From Mycolicibacterium sp. P9-64 (GTDB taxonomy: Bacteria; Actinomycetota; Actinomycetes; Mycobacteriales; Mycobacteriaceae): a stretch of 64,000 bases of DNA. The DNA lies in contig NZ_NPKO01000003.1 in assembly GCF_008329605.1 (NCBI RefSeq), positions 372,001 to 436,000 of the forward strand, written 5' to 3'. The position numbers and the translations under genes were made by a program. This document shows, one piece after another, positions 1 through 7,726 of the stretch. Numbering within the stretch: the first letter of the stretch is position 1; each line of letters begins with the position of its first letter. The notes beneath the pieces were generated by a model. That model saw nothing but the letters and a program-made list of their open reading frames with translations, searched no databases and was not told where the DNA came from.

Positions 1-5
1 CGCTG

Positions 6-893
6 GTGACTACGAGCATTGCCGTCATCGGGCCTGGCGCCATCGGATCGACCGTCGCGGCGCTGGTGCACGGTGCGGGCCATCAAGTGGTCGTGTGCGG
101 CCGCACCCCCCGCGACTCGATCGAGGTCAGGCCTGACGACGGCGATCCAATCATCGTGCCGAGCCCCGTACGCACCGACCCCGCCACCATCGACCGACCC
201 GTCGACGTGGTGATGCTGGCCGTCAAGGACACCCAAACCGAGGGTGCAGCCCCATGGTTGGCGCGGCTGTGCGACGAGAACACGGTGGTGTGTGCACTGC
301 AGAACGGCGTCGAGCAGGTCGAACGGGTCGGGCGCTTCTGCCCGACGTCGACCGTGGTGCCCGCCGCGGTCTGGTTCTCCGCCGAGACGCAGCCCGAGGG
401 GTGGATCCGGCTCAGGACGGGCGTGCGCCTGGTGCTGCCCGAGGGCGAGGCCTCACGGCGGCTGGCGGACCTGCTGTCGGGTCCTTCGTGCGACGTCGAA
501 TGCAGCCCCGACTTCGTCACCGCCGCCTGGCACAAACTGCTGACCAATGCCGTCGCAGGCCTGATGGTGCTGACGGGCAGGAAGTCCGGGATGTTCCGCC
601 GCGACGACGTGGCCCGACTCGCACGGGACTACCTCACCGAATGTCTCGCGGTGGCCCGCGCCGACGGCGCCAAGCTCGAGGACGCCGTAATCGAGGAGGT
701 CGTCGGGTTGTTCAGCGGCCTGCCCGAGGACATCACCACGTCGATACTGACCGACCGCGAGCTCGGCAGACCACTCGAGTGGGACATTCGCAACGGGGTG
801 ATCGTCCGCAAGTCCGCCTTGCACGAGCTGGCCACGCCGATCAGCTCCGTCCTGGTGCCGCTGCTCGCCGCCGCCAGCGATGGACCGGGATAG
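6..893 (+). CDS. Ketopantoate reductase family oxidoreductase (PanE/ApbA-like)
   Basis: This 295-residue protein is the likely counterpart of H37Rv Rv2573. It has the Rossmann dinucleotide motif GPGAIG at residues 9-14, the LAVKDTQ segment near residue 74, QNGV at 99-102, and WHKLLTN around 176-181, which carries the family's catalytic Lys and Asn. The family reduces 2-dehydropantoate to pantoate with NADPH in the vitamin B5/CoA pathway, but many actinobacterial paralogues act on other 2-keto acids, so the substrate is uncertain. The start is a GTG at base 6. Only five bases lie upstream, so an earlier start outside the window cannot be excluded. The gene ends just before a palindromic promoter region. 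Confidence 0.8.
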   Translation: MTTSIAVIGPGAIGSTVAALVHGAGHQVVVCGRTPRDSIEVRPDDGDPIIVPSPVRTDPATIDRPVDVVMLAVKDTQTEGAAPWLARLCDENTVVCALQNGVEQVERVGRFCPTSTVVPAAVWFSAETQPEGWIRLRTGVRLVLPEGEASRRLADLLSGPSCDVECSPDFVTAAWHKLLTNAVAGLMVLTGRKSGMFRRDDVARLARDYLTECLAVARADGAKLEDAVIEEVVGLFSGLPEDITTSILTDRELGRPLEWDIRNGVIVRKSALHELATPISSVLVPLLAAASDGPG

Positions 894-910
894 AGCCGTC
901 GTAGACGCTT

Positions 911-941
911 GAGTAGACACAACGCCCTAGAGTGTCTACTC
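911..941. promoter_or_regulatory. Perfect 10-bp inverted repeat abutting a start codon (probable operator)
   Basis: GAGTAGACAC (911-920) and GTGTCTACTC (932-941) are exact reverse complements separated by 11 bp. The right arm ends at the base before the ATG at 942. A -10-like TAGAGT (928-933) sits inside the element with the spacing expected for leaderless transcription from 942. A dimeric repressor binding here would cover the -10 box and the transcription start. The regulator is unknown; no regulator gene is adjacent. Confidence 0.6.
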
Positions 942-1484
942 ATGGCCAAGACTTACCCGTGCGAACGCGTCGACCTCGACTTCATCGAGCGTGCGCCGTT
1001 CCGCTTCGTCAGCACAGTCGACCTCGCGATCACCCCCGAGCAGCTGTTCGAGGTCCTCGCCGATGCCGAGTCATGGCCGCACTGGGCGACATTGATCACC
1101 AAGGTGGTCTGGACCAGCCCCGAGCCCCGCAGCATCGGCACCACCCGCACGGTGAGCATGCGCGGCAACATCGTCGGCGACGAGGAGTTCCTCGCGTGGG
1201 AGCCCTTCTCCCACATGGCCTTCCGGTTCAACCAGAGCACGTCGAACGCACTGTCTGCCTTTGCCGAGGACTACCGGGTGGTGCCGACCGCCGACGGCTG
1301 TCATCTCACCTGGGTGATGGCGATGAAGCCAAACGGCGTCGCGGGCAGGCTCGGCATGACGGTCTCACAGCCGGTGATGGCGTGGCTGTTCCAGCGTTTC
1401 CTGCACAACCTCAACCGCTACGCCAACGAGCGCTTCGCCGCCAGCGCCTCGCTCAGTACAGACCCTCCCACGCCGAACGCCTGA
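942..1484 (+). CDS. SRPBCC (START/polyketide cyclase-like) family protein
   Basis: This is a 180-residue protein with the alternating hydrophobic pattern of the SRPBCC helix-grip fold. It starts a lipid or ligand-binding domain at FRFVSTVDLAITPEQLFEVL, and the acidic and tryptophan-rich DAESWPHWATLI follows. Members bind or transform hydrophobic ligands; no specific substrate can be read. The in-frame TTG at 909 was rejected because it lies upstream of and inside the palindromic promoter, whereas ATG 942 directly follows it. The 3' end overlaps the convergent carboxylesterase gene by 32 bp. Confidence 0.75.
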   Translation: MAKTYPCERVDLDFIERAPFRFVSTVDLAITPEQLFEVLADAESWPHWATLITKVVWTSPEPRSIGTTRTVSMRGNIVGDEEFLAWEPFSHMAFRFNQSTSNALSAFAEDYRVVPTADGCHLTWVMAMKPNGVAGRLGMTVSQPVMAWLFQRFLHNLNRYANERFAASASLSTDPPTPNA

Positions 1485-2931
1485 CGCCATCCGGATCGGC
1501 GACCGTGTCGTCGCGCGTCGAACGAATGACCCGGGTGCGCCGGTCCTGCACGTCGTAGCGCGGCCAATCCGCACCGAGCTCGCCAGTAGAGAAGTTCAAC
1601 CACGTGCGCTGCATGCGCCTGCCCACCGATGGCTGCACGCGTCGACCGAGCGGGTGCAGCTTGCGCCCGAGGTACGACGAGTAGCTGTGTTGTACGTGGA
1701 CGATCTCGCTGCCGTGTGTTGCGCCGAGCCCGAGCACGCGCAGGCTCCACGCGGCGTGGTCGAACCTGTAGGCGTAGGTCGGGGCGTGCGCGCTGTAGGC
1801 ATCGGCGAATGCCCATGCGGGAGCGCAGAACATGGCGTCGGATCCGACGGCCACGAGAGCACGGCGCCGCGGATAGTCCGGATAGGCGGCAAGCACGCGC
1901 TCCTTGGCGTCGGGTGCCGTGCGGTCGAAGTAGGCGTCGATGCTGCCCACCGTCGTCGGCAACATCGGCGGTTTGACCCAGGCGAACATCGACGCTTCGT
2001 CGGTGTTGGTGCCGATGATCAGCGGAACCTTCGACACTGCGCCGGCGCGCGCCGCGTCGATCGGGTGTCGCGGCAGCAGGTCGACACCATGCGTCAGCCC
2101 GTAGGCCAGCATCGGGCTGTCGGCTGCGCTCTCGGACTGGACTAGCCCCGCGGCGCGCCGAAGCGGGCGTTGCGGCAGGGCCTTGATCTCGTCGACACCC
2201 ACGCCGAGCCGATCGACGAACCTGCGGGCACGACGTGCCCTGGTCTCGCGGTCGGCGATCAGCGGAAGCGCAGGGCTCTGGGCAATCGCTCGGGTGAAGA
2301 GGCCATCGGCCGCCGGACTGGCAAGCAATGCCAACACCGATGTCGCGCCAGCTGATTCACCGAACACGGTGACCTGGCCGGGGTCACCGCCGAATGCCGA
2401 GATGTTGTCGCGCACCCAGGCCAGCGCGGCCAGCTGGTCGCGCAGACACAGGTTGTCGTCGAACCCATCGCCCAGGTCGGACAGCTCGAAACCGCCGAAC
2501 ACTCCGAGCCGATACGTCACGTTGACCACGACGACGTTGCCGTTGCGGGCCAGCCGGGAACCGTTGTAGAGCTGCAACTGACCCGCGCCGTACACGAAGG
2601 CGCCACCTGGAATCCACACCATGACGGGCAGCGAACCGGTCGGATCGGGTGACCACACGGTGACGGTCAGGCACGCCTCGTCGCGGATCTTCGGATCGTC
2701 GTGTCCTCCCCCCACGAAGGAACGGCCCTGCGGGGGCAGCGGGCCGTGCTCGACTGCGTCGCGGATGCCCTGCCATGACCGAAGCGGAACGGGCGCGAGG
2801 AACCGCCGATCTCCGAGGGGTTGTTCGGCGTAGGCAACCCCGCGCCAGACGTTGACGCCGCCTTCGCTGGTACCTCGCAGGCGCCCGTGCGAGGTGTGCG
2901 CAACGGTCGAGAGTTCGGCAACGGCGGCCAC
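1453..2931 (-). CDS. Type B carboxylesterase (LipT-like)
   Basis: This 492-residue alpha/beta hydrolase is of the carboxylesterase/lipase type B family. Visible features are the oxyanion-hole IPGGAF (about 107-112), the nucleophile elbow GESAGA with Ser near residue 193, the acid-bearing GTNTDEASMF, and the THGSEI segment carrying the catalytic His. It hydrolyses carboxylic esters; the natural substrate is unknown. A longer reading frame runs upstream to 3180 but would overlap the divergent metallopeptidase gene and is low-complexity. The GTG at 2931 leaves a normal divergent intergenic gap of about 85 bp. No signal peptide is seen, so it is probably cytosolic. M. tuberculosis LipT is the likely relative. 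Confidence 0.85.
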   Translation of the reverse strand: MAAVAELSTVAHTSHGRLRGTSEGGVNVWRGVAYAEQPLGDRRFLAPVPLRSWQGIRDAVEHGPLPPQGRSFVGGGHDDPKIRDEACLTVTVWSPDPTGSLPVMVWIPGGAFVYGAGQLQLYNGSRLARNGNVVVVNVTYRLGVFGGFELSDLGDGFDDNLCLRDQLAALAWVRDNISAFGGDPGQVTVFGESAGATSVLALLASPAADGLFTRAIAQSPALPLIADRETRARRARRFVDRLGVGVDEIKALPQRPLRRAAGLVQSESAADSPMLAYGLTHGVDLLPRHPIDAARAGAVSKVPLIIGTNTDEASMFAWVKPPMLPTTVGSIDAYFDRTAPDAKERVLAAYPDYPRRRALVAVGSDAMFCAPAWAFADAYSAHAPTYAYRFDHAAWSLRVLGLGATHGSEIVHVQHSYSSYLGRKLHPLGRRVQPSVGRRMQRTWLNFSTGELGADWPRYDVQDRRTRVIRSTRDDTVADPDGVRRSAWEGLY

Positions 2932-3015
2932 GGTTCGAATCGTAGTGTGGGAAGCTGAACTCGGCTGGCGCCCAGCCTCGCGGCAGAATGCCGACGGACC
3001 GGACGGAGCGGTGTG

Positions 3016-3912
3016 ATGACCTTCAACGAGGGTATGCAGATCGACACGAGCACCACGTCGAGCAGCGGCGGGGGCGGAGGCGGTGGCCGCCGCATTGCAC
3101 TCGGTGGTGGACTCGGCGGGCTCTTGATCGTCGTCGTCGCACTGTTCCTCGGCGTCGACCCGAGCACTGTGCTCCCCCAAGGCGGCACCAGCGAATACGA
3201 CTCACAAGGAGTCGAAGCGCCTGGCTTCGATCTGAGCCAGTGCAAAACCGGCAAGGACGCCAACACCATCGTGCAGTGCCGTGTCGTGGCGACCGGCAAC
3301 TCGGTCGACGGCGTGTGGTCCCAACTGCTGAAGGGTTACACCCGGCCGAAGGTGCGGTTGTTCAGCCAGCAGGTGAACACCGGGTGCGGACCGGCCACCA
3401 CCGACGTCGGCCCGTTCTACTGCCCCGTCGACCAGACCGCCTACTTCGACACTTCGTTCTTCCAGGTCCTGACCGACCAGTTCGGTTCCAGCGGTGGGCC
3501 GTTGGCGCAGGAGTACGTCGTGGCCCACGAGTTCGGCCATCACGTGCAGAACCTCGCGGGTGTCCTTGGCCGCGCCCAGCAGGGGCCGGGCGGCGCCGAG
3601 GGCAACGGCGTGCGCACCGAACTGCAGGCCGACTGCTACGCGGGTGTGTGGGCGCACTACGCCGCGATCACCAAGCAGGAGAGCACCGGCGTGCCGTTCC
3701 TGGAACCGTTGACGGACAAGGACATCGCCGACGCACTGTCGGCCGCATCCTCGGTCGGCGACGACCGCATCCAGAAGTCTTCGACGGGCCGGGTCAACCC
3801 CGAGACCTGGACGCACGGTTCGTCGGCCGAGCGGCAGAAGTGGTTCACCACCGGATACCAGACGGGCGACCCCAACAAGTGCGATACGTTCTCCGCCCGC
3901 GACCTCGGCTGA
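3016..3912 (+). CDS. Membrane-anchored neutral zinc metallopeptidase (YpfJ/Rv2575-like)
   Basis: This 298-residue protein has a Ser/Gly-rich N-terminus, one transmembrane helix at about residues 26-46 and an extracytoplasmic catalytic domain. The zinc motif is HEFGH in VVAHEFGHHVQN, followed by ELQADCYAGVWAHYA, which supplies a downstream acidic ligand typical of putative neutral zinc metallopeptidases (YpfJ family). The function in mycobacteria is not established. ATG 3016 was chosen over the immediately preceding GTG 3013 because GGAG at 3005-3008 is better spaced to it. The next gene begins 7 bp after the stop, so the two are probably co-transcribed. Confidence 0.85.
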   Translation: MTFNEGMQIDTSTTSSSGGGGGGGRRIALGGGLGGLLIVVVALFLGVDPSTVLPQGGTSEYDSQGVEAPGFDLSQCKTGKDANTIVQCRVVATGNSVDGVWSQLLKGYTRPKVRLFSQQVNTGCGPATTDVGPFYCPVDQTAYFDTSFFQVLTDQFGSSGGPLAQEYVVAHEFGHHVQNLAGVLGRAQQGPGGAEGNGVRTELQADCYAGVWAHYAAITKQESTGVPFLEPLTDKDIADALSAASSVGDDRIQKSSTGRVNPETWTHGSSAERQKWFTTGYQTGDPNKCDTFSARDLG

Positions 3913-3919
3913 GCCTCCA

Positions 3920-4456
3920 GTGACTGCGCGCGACGACATCGAGCCCGACGACAAGGACTGGACCTGGGTGCTTGGCAGGCCCTGTCCGGATTGCGGTTTC
4001 GACGCTGCGGCCGTGCGCGCCACCGATGTCGCCGTACACATCCGCACTGATGCGGTCAACTGGCTGAGCCGGCTGGAGCGCCCCGGGGTGACCGAGCGGC
4101 CGCAGCCCGGCGTGTGGTCGGTCCTTGAGTACGGCTGCCACGTGCGCGACGTACACCGCATCTTCGATCATCGGGTGCACCTCATGCTCGACGAGGACGC
4201 ACCACACTTCCCCAACTGGGATCAGGACGAGACGGCCGTGGCCGACGACTATGCCTCCCAGCGGCCCGATACCGTCGCCGCCGAACTCGCGGCAGCCGCC
4301 GAGACCGTCGCCAACACCTATGCGGCCGTGCACGCCGACGCGTGGTCGCGACGTGGGCTGCGGAGCAACGGCAGTGAGTTCACCGTGGCGACGATCGCCG
4401 TCTACCACCTGCACGACATCGTTCACCACGCGTGGGACGTCGATTCAGCGGTTTGA
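3920..4456 (+). CDS. DinB-fold putative metalloenzyme (Rv2574-like)
   Basis: This 178-residue protein of the DinB/YfiT-like four-helix-bundle superfamily has histidines placed for a divalent-metal site: YGCHVRDVH in the first half and YHLHDIVHHAWDV near the C-terminus. A CPDCGF pair of cysteines occurs near residues 22-25. Related actinobacterial enzymes are mycothiol- or bacillithiol-dependent transferases, but no substrate is evident here. The GTG start lies 7 bp after the metallopeptidase stop, suggesting a two-gene transcript matching the Rv2574-Rv2575 neighbourhood of M. tuberculosis. Confidence 0.75.
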   Translation: MTARDDIEPDDKDWTWVLGRPCPDCGFDAAAVRATDVAVHIRTDAVNWLSRLERPGVTERPQPGVWSVLEYGCHVRDVHRIFDHRVHLMLDEDAPHFPNWDQDETAVADDYASQRPDTVAAELAAAAETVANTYAAVHADAWSRRGLRSNGSEFTVATIAVYHLHDIVHHAWDVDSAV

Positions 4457-5000
4457 CCGCGGGGCGTGACGCACGCTCCCCCTCTGCACGACCACCCTCC
4501 GAGCCTGACCGTGACCCATTACGCGTCCGGCCGCTGAAGCGCGCACCGTGCGCAGAGGCATTAGATTCATAAAGAGTTTGCTACATGCTCGATCCAGCAA
4601 TCACCCGCTTGAGCGGCACGACTAGATCGCGCAGCTTCCGCCGGGAGATACGTCGGACAAGTAGCGAACCCGTCGATACGCGCTTTACCAGGCCCTTCGC
4701 TAACCCAGCTCCGCGCCAGGTGACAGTCCCCGACAAAAGCCGAACCCCGTCGTGACGCGGGGCGCCAACTGCAGCTCAAGTGGAATATCGCGCATCACGG
4801 CGCACGCGTTACTAGCGGGCGCGTCAATCTCAGCAATGCATTGGCCCAGCTGGCAGGGCGTTGTCATTGACGCTGGAGCAAATCCCTCTCGTCGGCTTGA
4901 AAGATTGAACATTTCGTAATCATTTGGTTGGAGACTCGACCACATTGCGTGTGGTAACTTGCCATCGGTCGGAAATACTTTGCTGAAGGGAAACTTGATC
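4457..5000. other. Gene-poor, relatively AT-rich intergenic stretch
   Basis: No credible coding frame was found over these 544 bases. A 70-codon minus-strand frame (4567-4779) has no family resemblance and no ribosome-binding site. The DNA is noticeably less GC-rich than its neighbours. The last 100 bases probably hold the promoter of the secreted repeat protein: a -10-like TAACTT (4955-4960) overlaps the end of a small inverted repeat ACCACA-N5-TGTGGT (4939-4955), without a convincing -35. No tRNA-like cloverleaf was recognised. Confidence 0.5.
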
Positions 5001-5393
5001 ATGGGCACCACACGTAGGTACTTCACCGCAGCCGCGATGGCGACCGGCACCATTGCCATGGGCGCTGCACTGGCACTCGGCTCGGCGGGGGCGGCTTCGG
5101 CCGACCAGAACGTCGTGACGAACACCGGCAACAAGGTCACCCCCGGACTCGTCAACGTTGGCGTCTTCGGCGGCAACCTCCTTAGCGGCCTCGGCGGCTT
5201 TCTGAGCACCGCGCAGATCAACCTGGGCACCGTGGGCACCAACGCGATCACTCAGACCGGCACCGCGGGCACCAACGCGATCACCCAGACCGGCACCGCG
5301 GGCACCAACGCGATCACCCAGACCGGCACCGCAGGCACCAACGCGATCTCGGCAATCGGCACCGCGGGCAACAACGTCGTCGGCAACAATTGA
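5001..5393 (+). CDS. Small secreted protein with 11-residue tandem repeats
   Basis: This 130-residue precursor has a clear Sec signal peptide (MGTTRRYF, then a hydrophobic stretch to GAASA, with predicted cleavage before DQNVV). The mature protein is Gly/Asn/Thr-rich. It ends in four copies of an 11-residue unit of the form GTAGTNAITQT plus a degenerate fifth. The composition recalls surface or beta-solenoid-like proteins, but no family is recognised. ATG 5001 was preferred to a frame opening at 4959 because it is preceded by GAAGGG (4985-4990) and begins a canonical signal peptide. Two hairpins follow the stop, so it is probably a monocistronic, separately terminated gene. Confidence 0.7.
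   Translation: MGTTRRYFTAAAMATGTIAMGAALALGSAGAASADQNVVTNTGNKVTPGLVNVGVFGGNLLSGLGGFLSTAQINLGTVGTNAITQTGTAGTNAITQTGTAGTNAITQTGTAGTNAISAIGTAGNNVVGNN
5226..5390 (+). repeat. 33-bp in-frame tandem repeat (4 good copies plus 1 degenerate)
   Basis: Units start at 5226, 5259, 5292, 5325 and 5358. Copies two and three are identical over the full 33 bp, copy one differs at about two bases, copy four diverges in its last third, and the fifth is only partly conserved. Near-identity at DNA level suggests recent slippage or unequal recombination, so copy number may vary between strains. Confidence 0.9.
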
Positions 5394-5420
5394 TCGAACG
5401 CTTGAACACGAGGGTGTGAG

Positions 5421-5443
5421 CCGGCCCGCCTCGCGCGGGCCGG
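5421..5443 (+). terminator. GC-rich hairpin downstream of the secreted repeat protein
   Basis: CCGGCCCGC (5421-5429) pairs exactly with GCGGGCCGG (5435-5443) across a 5-nt loop, 27 bp after the stop codon. No U-tract follows, as is common for mycobacterial hairpin terminators. Confidence 0.55.
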
Positions 5444-5462
5444 TGCACACCTTCCGACACGA

Positions 5463-5491
5463 CATGGACACCGCCGCTGGCGGTGTCCATG
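5463..5491 (+). terminator. Perfect 13-bp stem-loop, probable intrinsic terminator
   Basis: CATGGACACCGCC (5463-5475) and GGCGGTGTCCATG (5479-5491) form an uninterrupted 13-bp stem with a 3-nt loop. A T-rich CGTGTTTGT follows. This is the strongest terminator-like structure seen in the window and insulates the secreted-protein gene from the downstream tetR operon. Confidence 0.75.
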
Positions 5492-5516
5492 CGTGTTTGT
5501 GGACCCCTTCGAATCA

Positions 5517-5552
5517 TTGACCACATTGAACACATATCGTTAATGTGTTCAA
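5517..5552 (+). promoter_or_regulatory. Leaderless promoter overlapped by a perfect TetR-type palindrome
   Basis: TTGACC (5517-5522) and TAATGT (5541-5546) are separated by 18 bp and form a good SigA-type promoter whose start would fall at the ATG 5553. The palindrome TTGAACACAT (5526-5535), 7 bp, ATGTGTTCAA (5543-5552) has perfect 10-bp arms and covers the spacer, the -10 and the start point. This is the layout expected for autorepression by the TetR protein encoded immediately downstream. Confidence 0.75.
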
Positions 5553-6155
5553 ATGCGCCAAGAGCAGGAATCCCCGGCCAAGTCGGTGTCCCCCGCGCTC
5601 CTGGCCGCCACCACCGACACCCTGCGAAGAATGGGCCCTCGCCGGTTCAGCCTCACCGCCGTCGCGGAAGCTGCCGGGGTCTCCCGCGGCACGGTGCACA
5701 ACGCCCTCGGCAGCCGCGACCACGCCATCAGGACCGCCCTTGATCACCTCGCGTGTGCGTTCATCGACGCGATGGCCACCGAGATCGACCAGGCCGAGGG
5801 TCTCGCCGAAAAGGTCTCGGCTGCCGCCGTTCTGATCTGCGCGCATCGACAGAACTCCGACTCGGTCGCGCCCGGCGGCATCAACGAGGGCATCGTCGTG
5901 CTGCTGCTACGCAACACCGGCGACGACCTGATGCGCCGCGCCATCGAACTATGGAAGCCACTGGTGCGGGACGCTCAGCGCACCGGTGAGGTCGGTGCCG
6001 ACGTCGACGCCGCGCGGGCGAGTGAATGGATCGTGCGCGTGCTGCTCAGCTTCGAGCTGCTACCGCCCATCGGGGTCAACCTGGACAGCCCCCGGTCGGT
6101 GAGGCGATTCGTTTCGGACCACATCATCGCAGGCTTGACCGGAAGGACGACATGA
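5553..6155 (+). CDS. TetR family transcriptional regulator
   Basis: This 200-residue protein has an N-terminal helix-turn-helix (FSLTAVAEAAGVSRGTVHNA, about residues 30-50) followed by a helical ligand-binding domain typical of TetR repressors. It lies first in an operon: its TGA overlaps the ATG of the flavin monooxygenase (ATGA at 6152-6155). A perfect palindrome ends at the base before its own start codon, so autoregulation and control of the monooxygenase-SDR operon is the simplest reading. The inducer is probably a substrate or intermediate of that pathway; this is inference. Confidence 0.9.
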   Translation: MRQEQESPAKSVSPALLAATTDTLRRMGPRRFSLTAVAEAAGVSRGTVHNALGSRDHAIRTALDHLACAFIDAMATEIDQAEGLAEKVSAAAVLICAHRQNSDSVAPGGINEGIVVLLLRNTGDDLMRRAIELWKPLVRDAQRTGEVGADVDAARASEWIVRVLLSFELLPPIGVNLDSPRSVRRFVSDHIIAGLTGRTT

Positions 6156-7726
6156 CCCGACCCGACTTCGAGGTAGCGATCATCGGCGCCGGGCCCGGTG
6201 GCATCGCTGCCGCACACCTGTTGCAGCGCAGGGGTATCGAGGACTTCGCCATCGTCGAACGCGGCGACGACTTCGGCGGGACGTGGCGTGACAACCACTA
6301 CCCGGGGCTCGCCGTGGACATCCCGTCGCTGTGGTATCAGCTGTCGTTCAATCCGAACGCCGAGTGGAGTCGGTTGTTCGCCCCCGGCCCAGAGCTCTAC
6401 CGCTACTTCCGAGACACCGCGTCGAAGTTGGGCCTCTACGACCAGTTGCAATCGAATTCCGAAGTGATCCGACAACAGTGGGATGACTCAGTTGGATTCT
6501 GGCGATTGACGATCCGCGGACGGCCCGACATCACCGCACGGTTCGTGATCAGCTCGGTCGGCGGCTACGTGAACGCCAAGACCAAGATCGACATCGACGG
6601 CATCGACGAGTTCAAAGGTGCCGTTCTGCGGCCCAACGCCTGGGACGACGCGTACGACACCCGCGGCAAGCGGATCGCCGTGATCGGAACCGGCTCCAGC
6701 GGCGTGCAGATCGCCGCGGCGGTCTCCGGACAGGCCAAGAGCCTGGACGTCTACCAACGCACGCCGGGTTGGGTGCTACCGAAGGTCGACTTCGAATTCT
6801 CGCCATTGACGCGGAAGTTGTTGCGTGTTCCCGGCCTCATCGCCGCCATCAACGTGCTGGCCCGGCTGTCGATGGACGCGTTCATGGTGGTGCCCATCGT
6901 GCATCTGCTGCCGCGGCTGCCTTCGAAGGTTCTCACCCGGGTTCTCCCGCTCTACGACAAGTGGTCCCGCCTGTTGTATCGCGGCCTTCTCCACGCGACG
7001 GTCGACGACCCGGCCTACCGAAGGGCGCTCGTCCCCCGGATCGGGATTCTTGCCAAACGCCCCGTCATCTCCAGCGCCTTCTTCAAGGCGCTGAACAATT
7101 CCAATACCGCATTGATCACCACCGCGATCGAGCGGATCACGAGTACCGGGGTGCGCACCACCGACGGCGTCGAACGCGAAGTCGACTTGATCGTCGCTGC
7201 CACCGGTTACGAGTTGTGGACCGACCCCGAGACCTACCGACCGGGTACGGTGCTCGGCGCCAACGGTTTCGACCTCGCCGAGTACTACCGTGCCCACGGG
7301 ATGCGCAGTTACGCAGGCACTGCCCATCCGCGTCTACCGAACCGCTGGGAGATCGTCGGGCCCACCGGCTACGTGGGCTTTGCGTGGATGGACTACGACG
7401 AGACGATCGCCGAGCACGCGGTCCGGATCATCGACGAGACCCGCAGACGCGGCGCCCACGTCGCCGAGGTGAGCCAGGACGCGTTCAACCGGTGGAACGA
7501 GCTGATGCATCGCCGTGGCAAGGCGATTCGGGTGTACATCCGCGATTGCAATCGCGGTCAGAACAGTTACTTCGTCAACTCCCAAGAAGAAGTCGTCTAC
7601 TACCGGCCCCAGACCATCACGGCATCACGGCGATTTGCGCGTCAGTCGCCGCTCGCCGACTACGAATTCACCCAACGGGCCGTGCGTACCGCGCCCGTGC
7701 CGGCGTCGAAGGAGCAACCCGCATGA
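6152..7726 (+). CDS. Flavin-binding monooxygenase, Baeyer-Villiger-like, with altered signature
   Basis: This 524-residue class B flavoprotein monooxygenase has an N-terminal FAD motif GAGPGG (12-17), FGGTWRDNHYPGLAVD in the FAD-binding region, and a second Rossmann motif GTGSSG for NADPH (about 179-184). The Baeyer-Villiger fingerprint region reads FKGAVLRPNAW (154-164): the Phe, Gly and Trp fit F-x-G-x3-H-x3-W, but the His is Arg (codon CGG). Family members insert one oxygen next to a ketone to give an ester or lactone, or oxidise heteroatoms. ATG 6152 has GGAAGGA just upstream and overlaps the tetR stop; upstream extensions were rejected. The gene is coupled by ATGA to the following SDR. 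Confidence 0.85.
   Translation: MTRPDFEVAIIGAGPGGIAAAHLLQRRGIEDFAIVERGDDFGGTWRDNHYPGLAVDIPSLWYQLSFNPNAEWSRLFAPGPELYRYFRDTASKLGLYDQLQSNSEVIRQQWDDSVGFWRLTIRGRPDITARFVISSVGGYVNAKTKIDIDGIDEFKGAVLRPNAWDDAYDTRGKRIAVIGTGSSGVQIAAAVSGQAKSLDVYQRTPGWVLPKVDFEFSPLTRKLLRVPGLIAAINVLARLSMDAFMVVPIVHLLPRLPSKVLTRVLPLYDKWSRLLYRGLLHATVDDPAYRRALVPRIGILAKRPVISSAFFKALNNSNTALITTAIERITSTGVRTTDGVEREVDLIVAATGYELWTDPETYRPGTVLGANGFDLAEYYRAHGMRSYAGTAHPRLPNRWEIVGPTGYVGFAWMDYDETIAEHAVRIIDETRRRGAHVAEVSQDAFNRWNELMHRRGKAIRVYIRDCNRGQNSYFVNSQEEVVYYRPQTITASRRFARQSPLADYEFTQRAVRTAPVPASKEQPA

Noticed and set aside
2932..3180. N-terminal extension of the carboxylesterase
   Set aside because: Low-complexity, overlaps the start of the divergent metallopeptidase, and not expected from the family.
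4567..4779. 70-codon minus-strand reading frame in the gene-poor gap
   Set aside because: No ribosome-binding site, no recognisable family, and composition unlike coding DNA of the neighbours.
4457..5000. tRNA or small RNA gene
   Set aside because: No T-loop-like GTTCRANNC or cloverleaf pairing was found; a small RNA cannot be shown from sequence alone.
5226..5390. CRISPR-like regular repeats
   Set aside because: The 33-bp units are directly adjacent, in frame, without unique spacers, and encode an 11-residue protein repeat.
5394..5400. SOS half-site TCGAAC near the secreted protein stop
   Set aside because: No GTTCGA follows at 4 bp.
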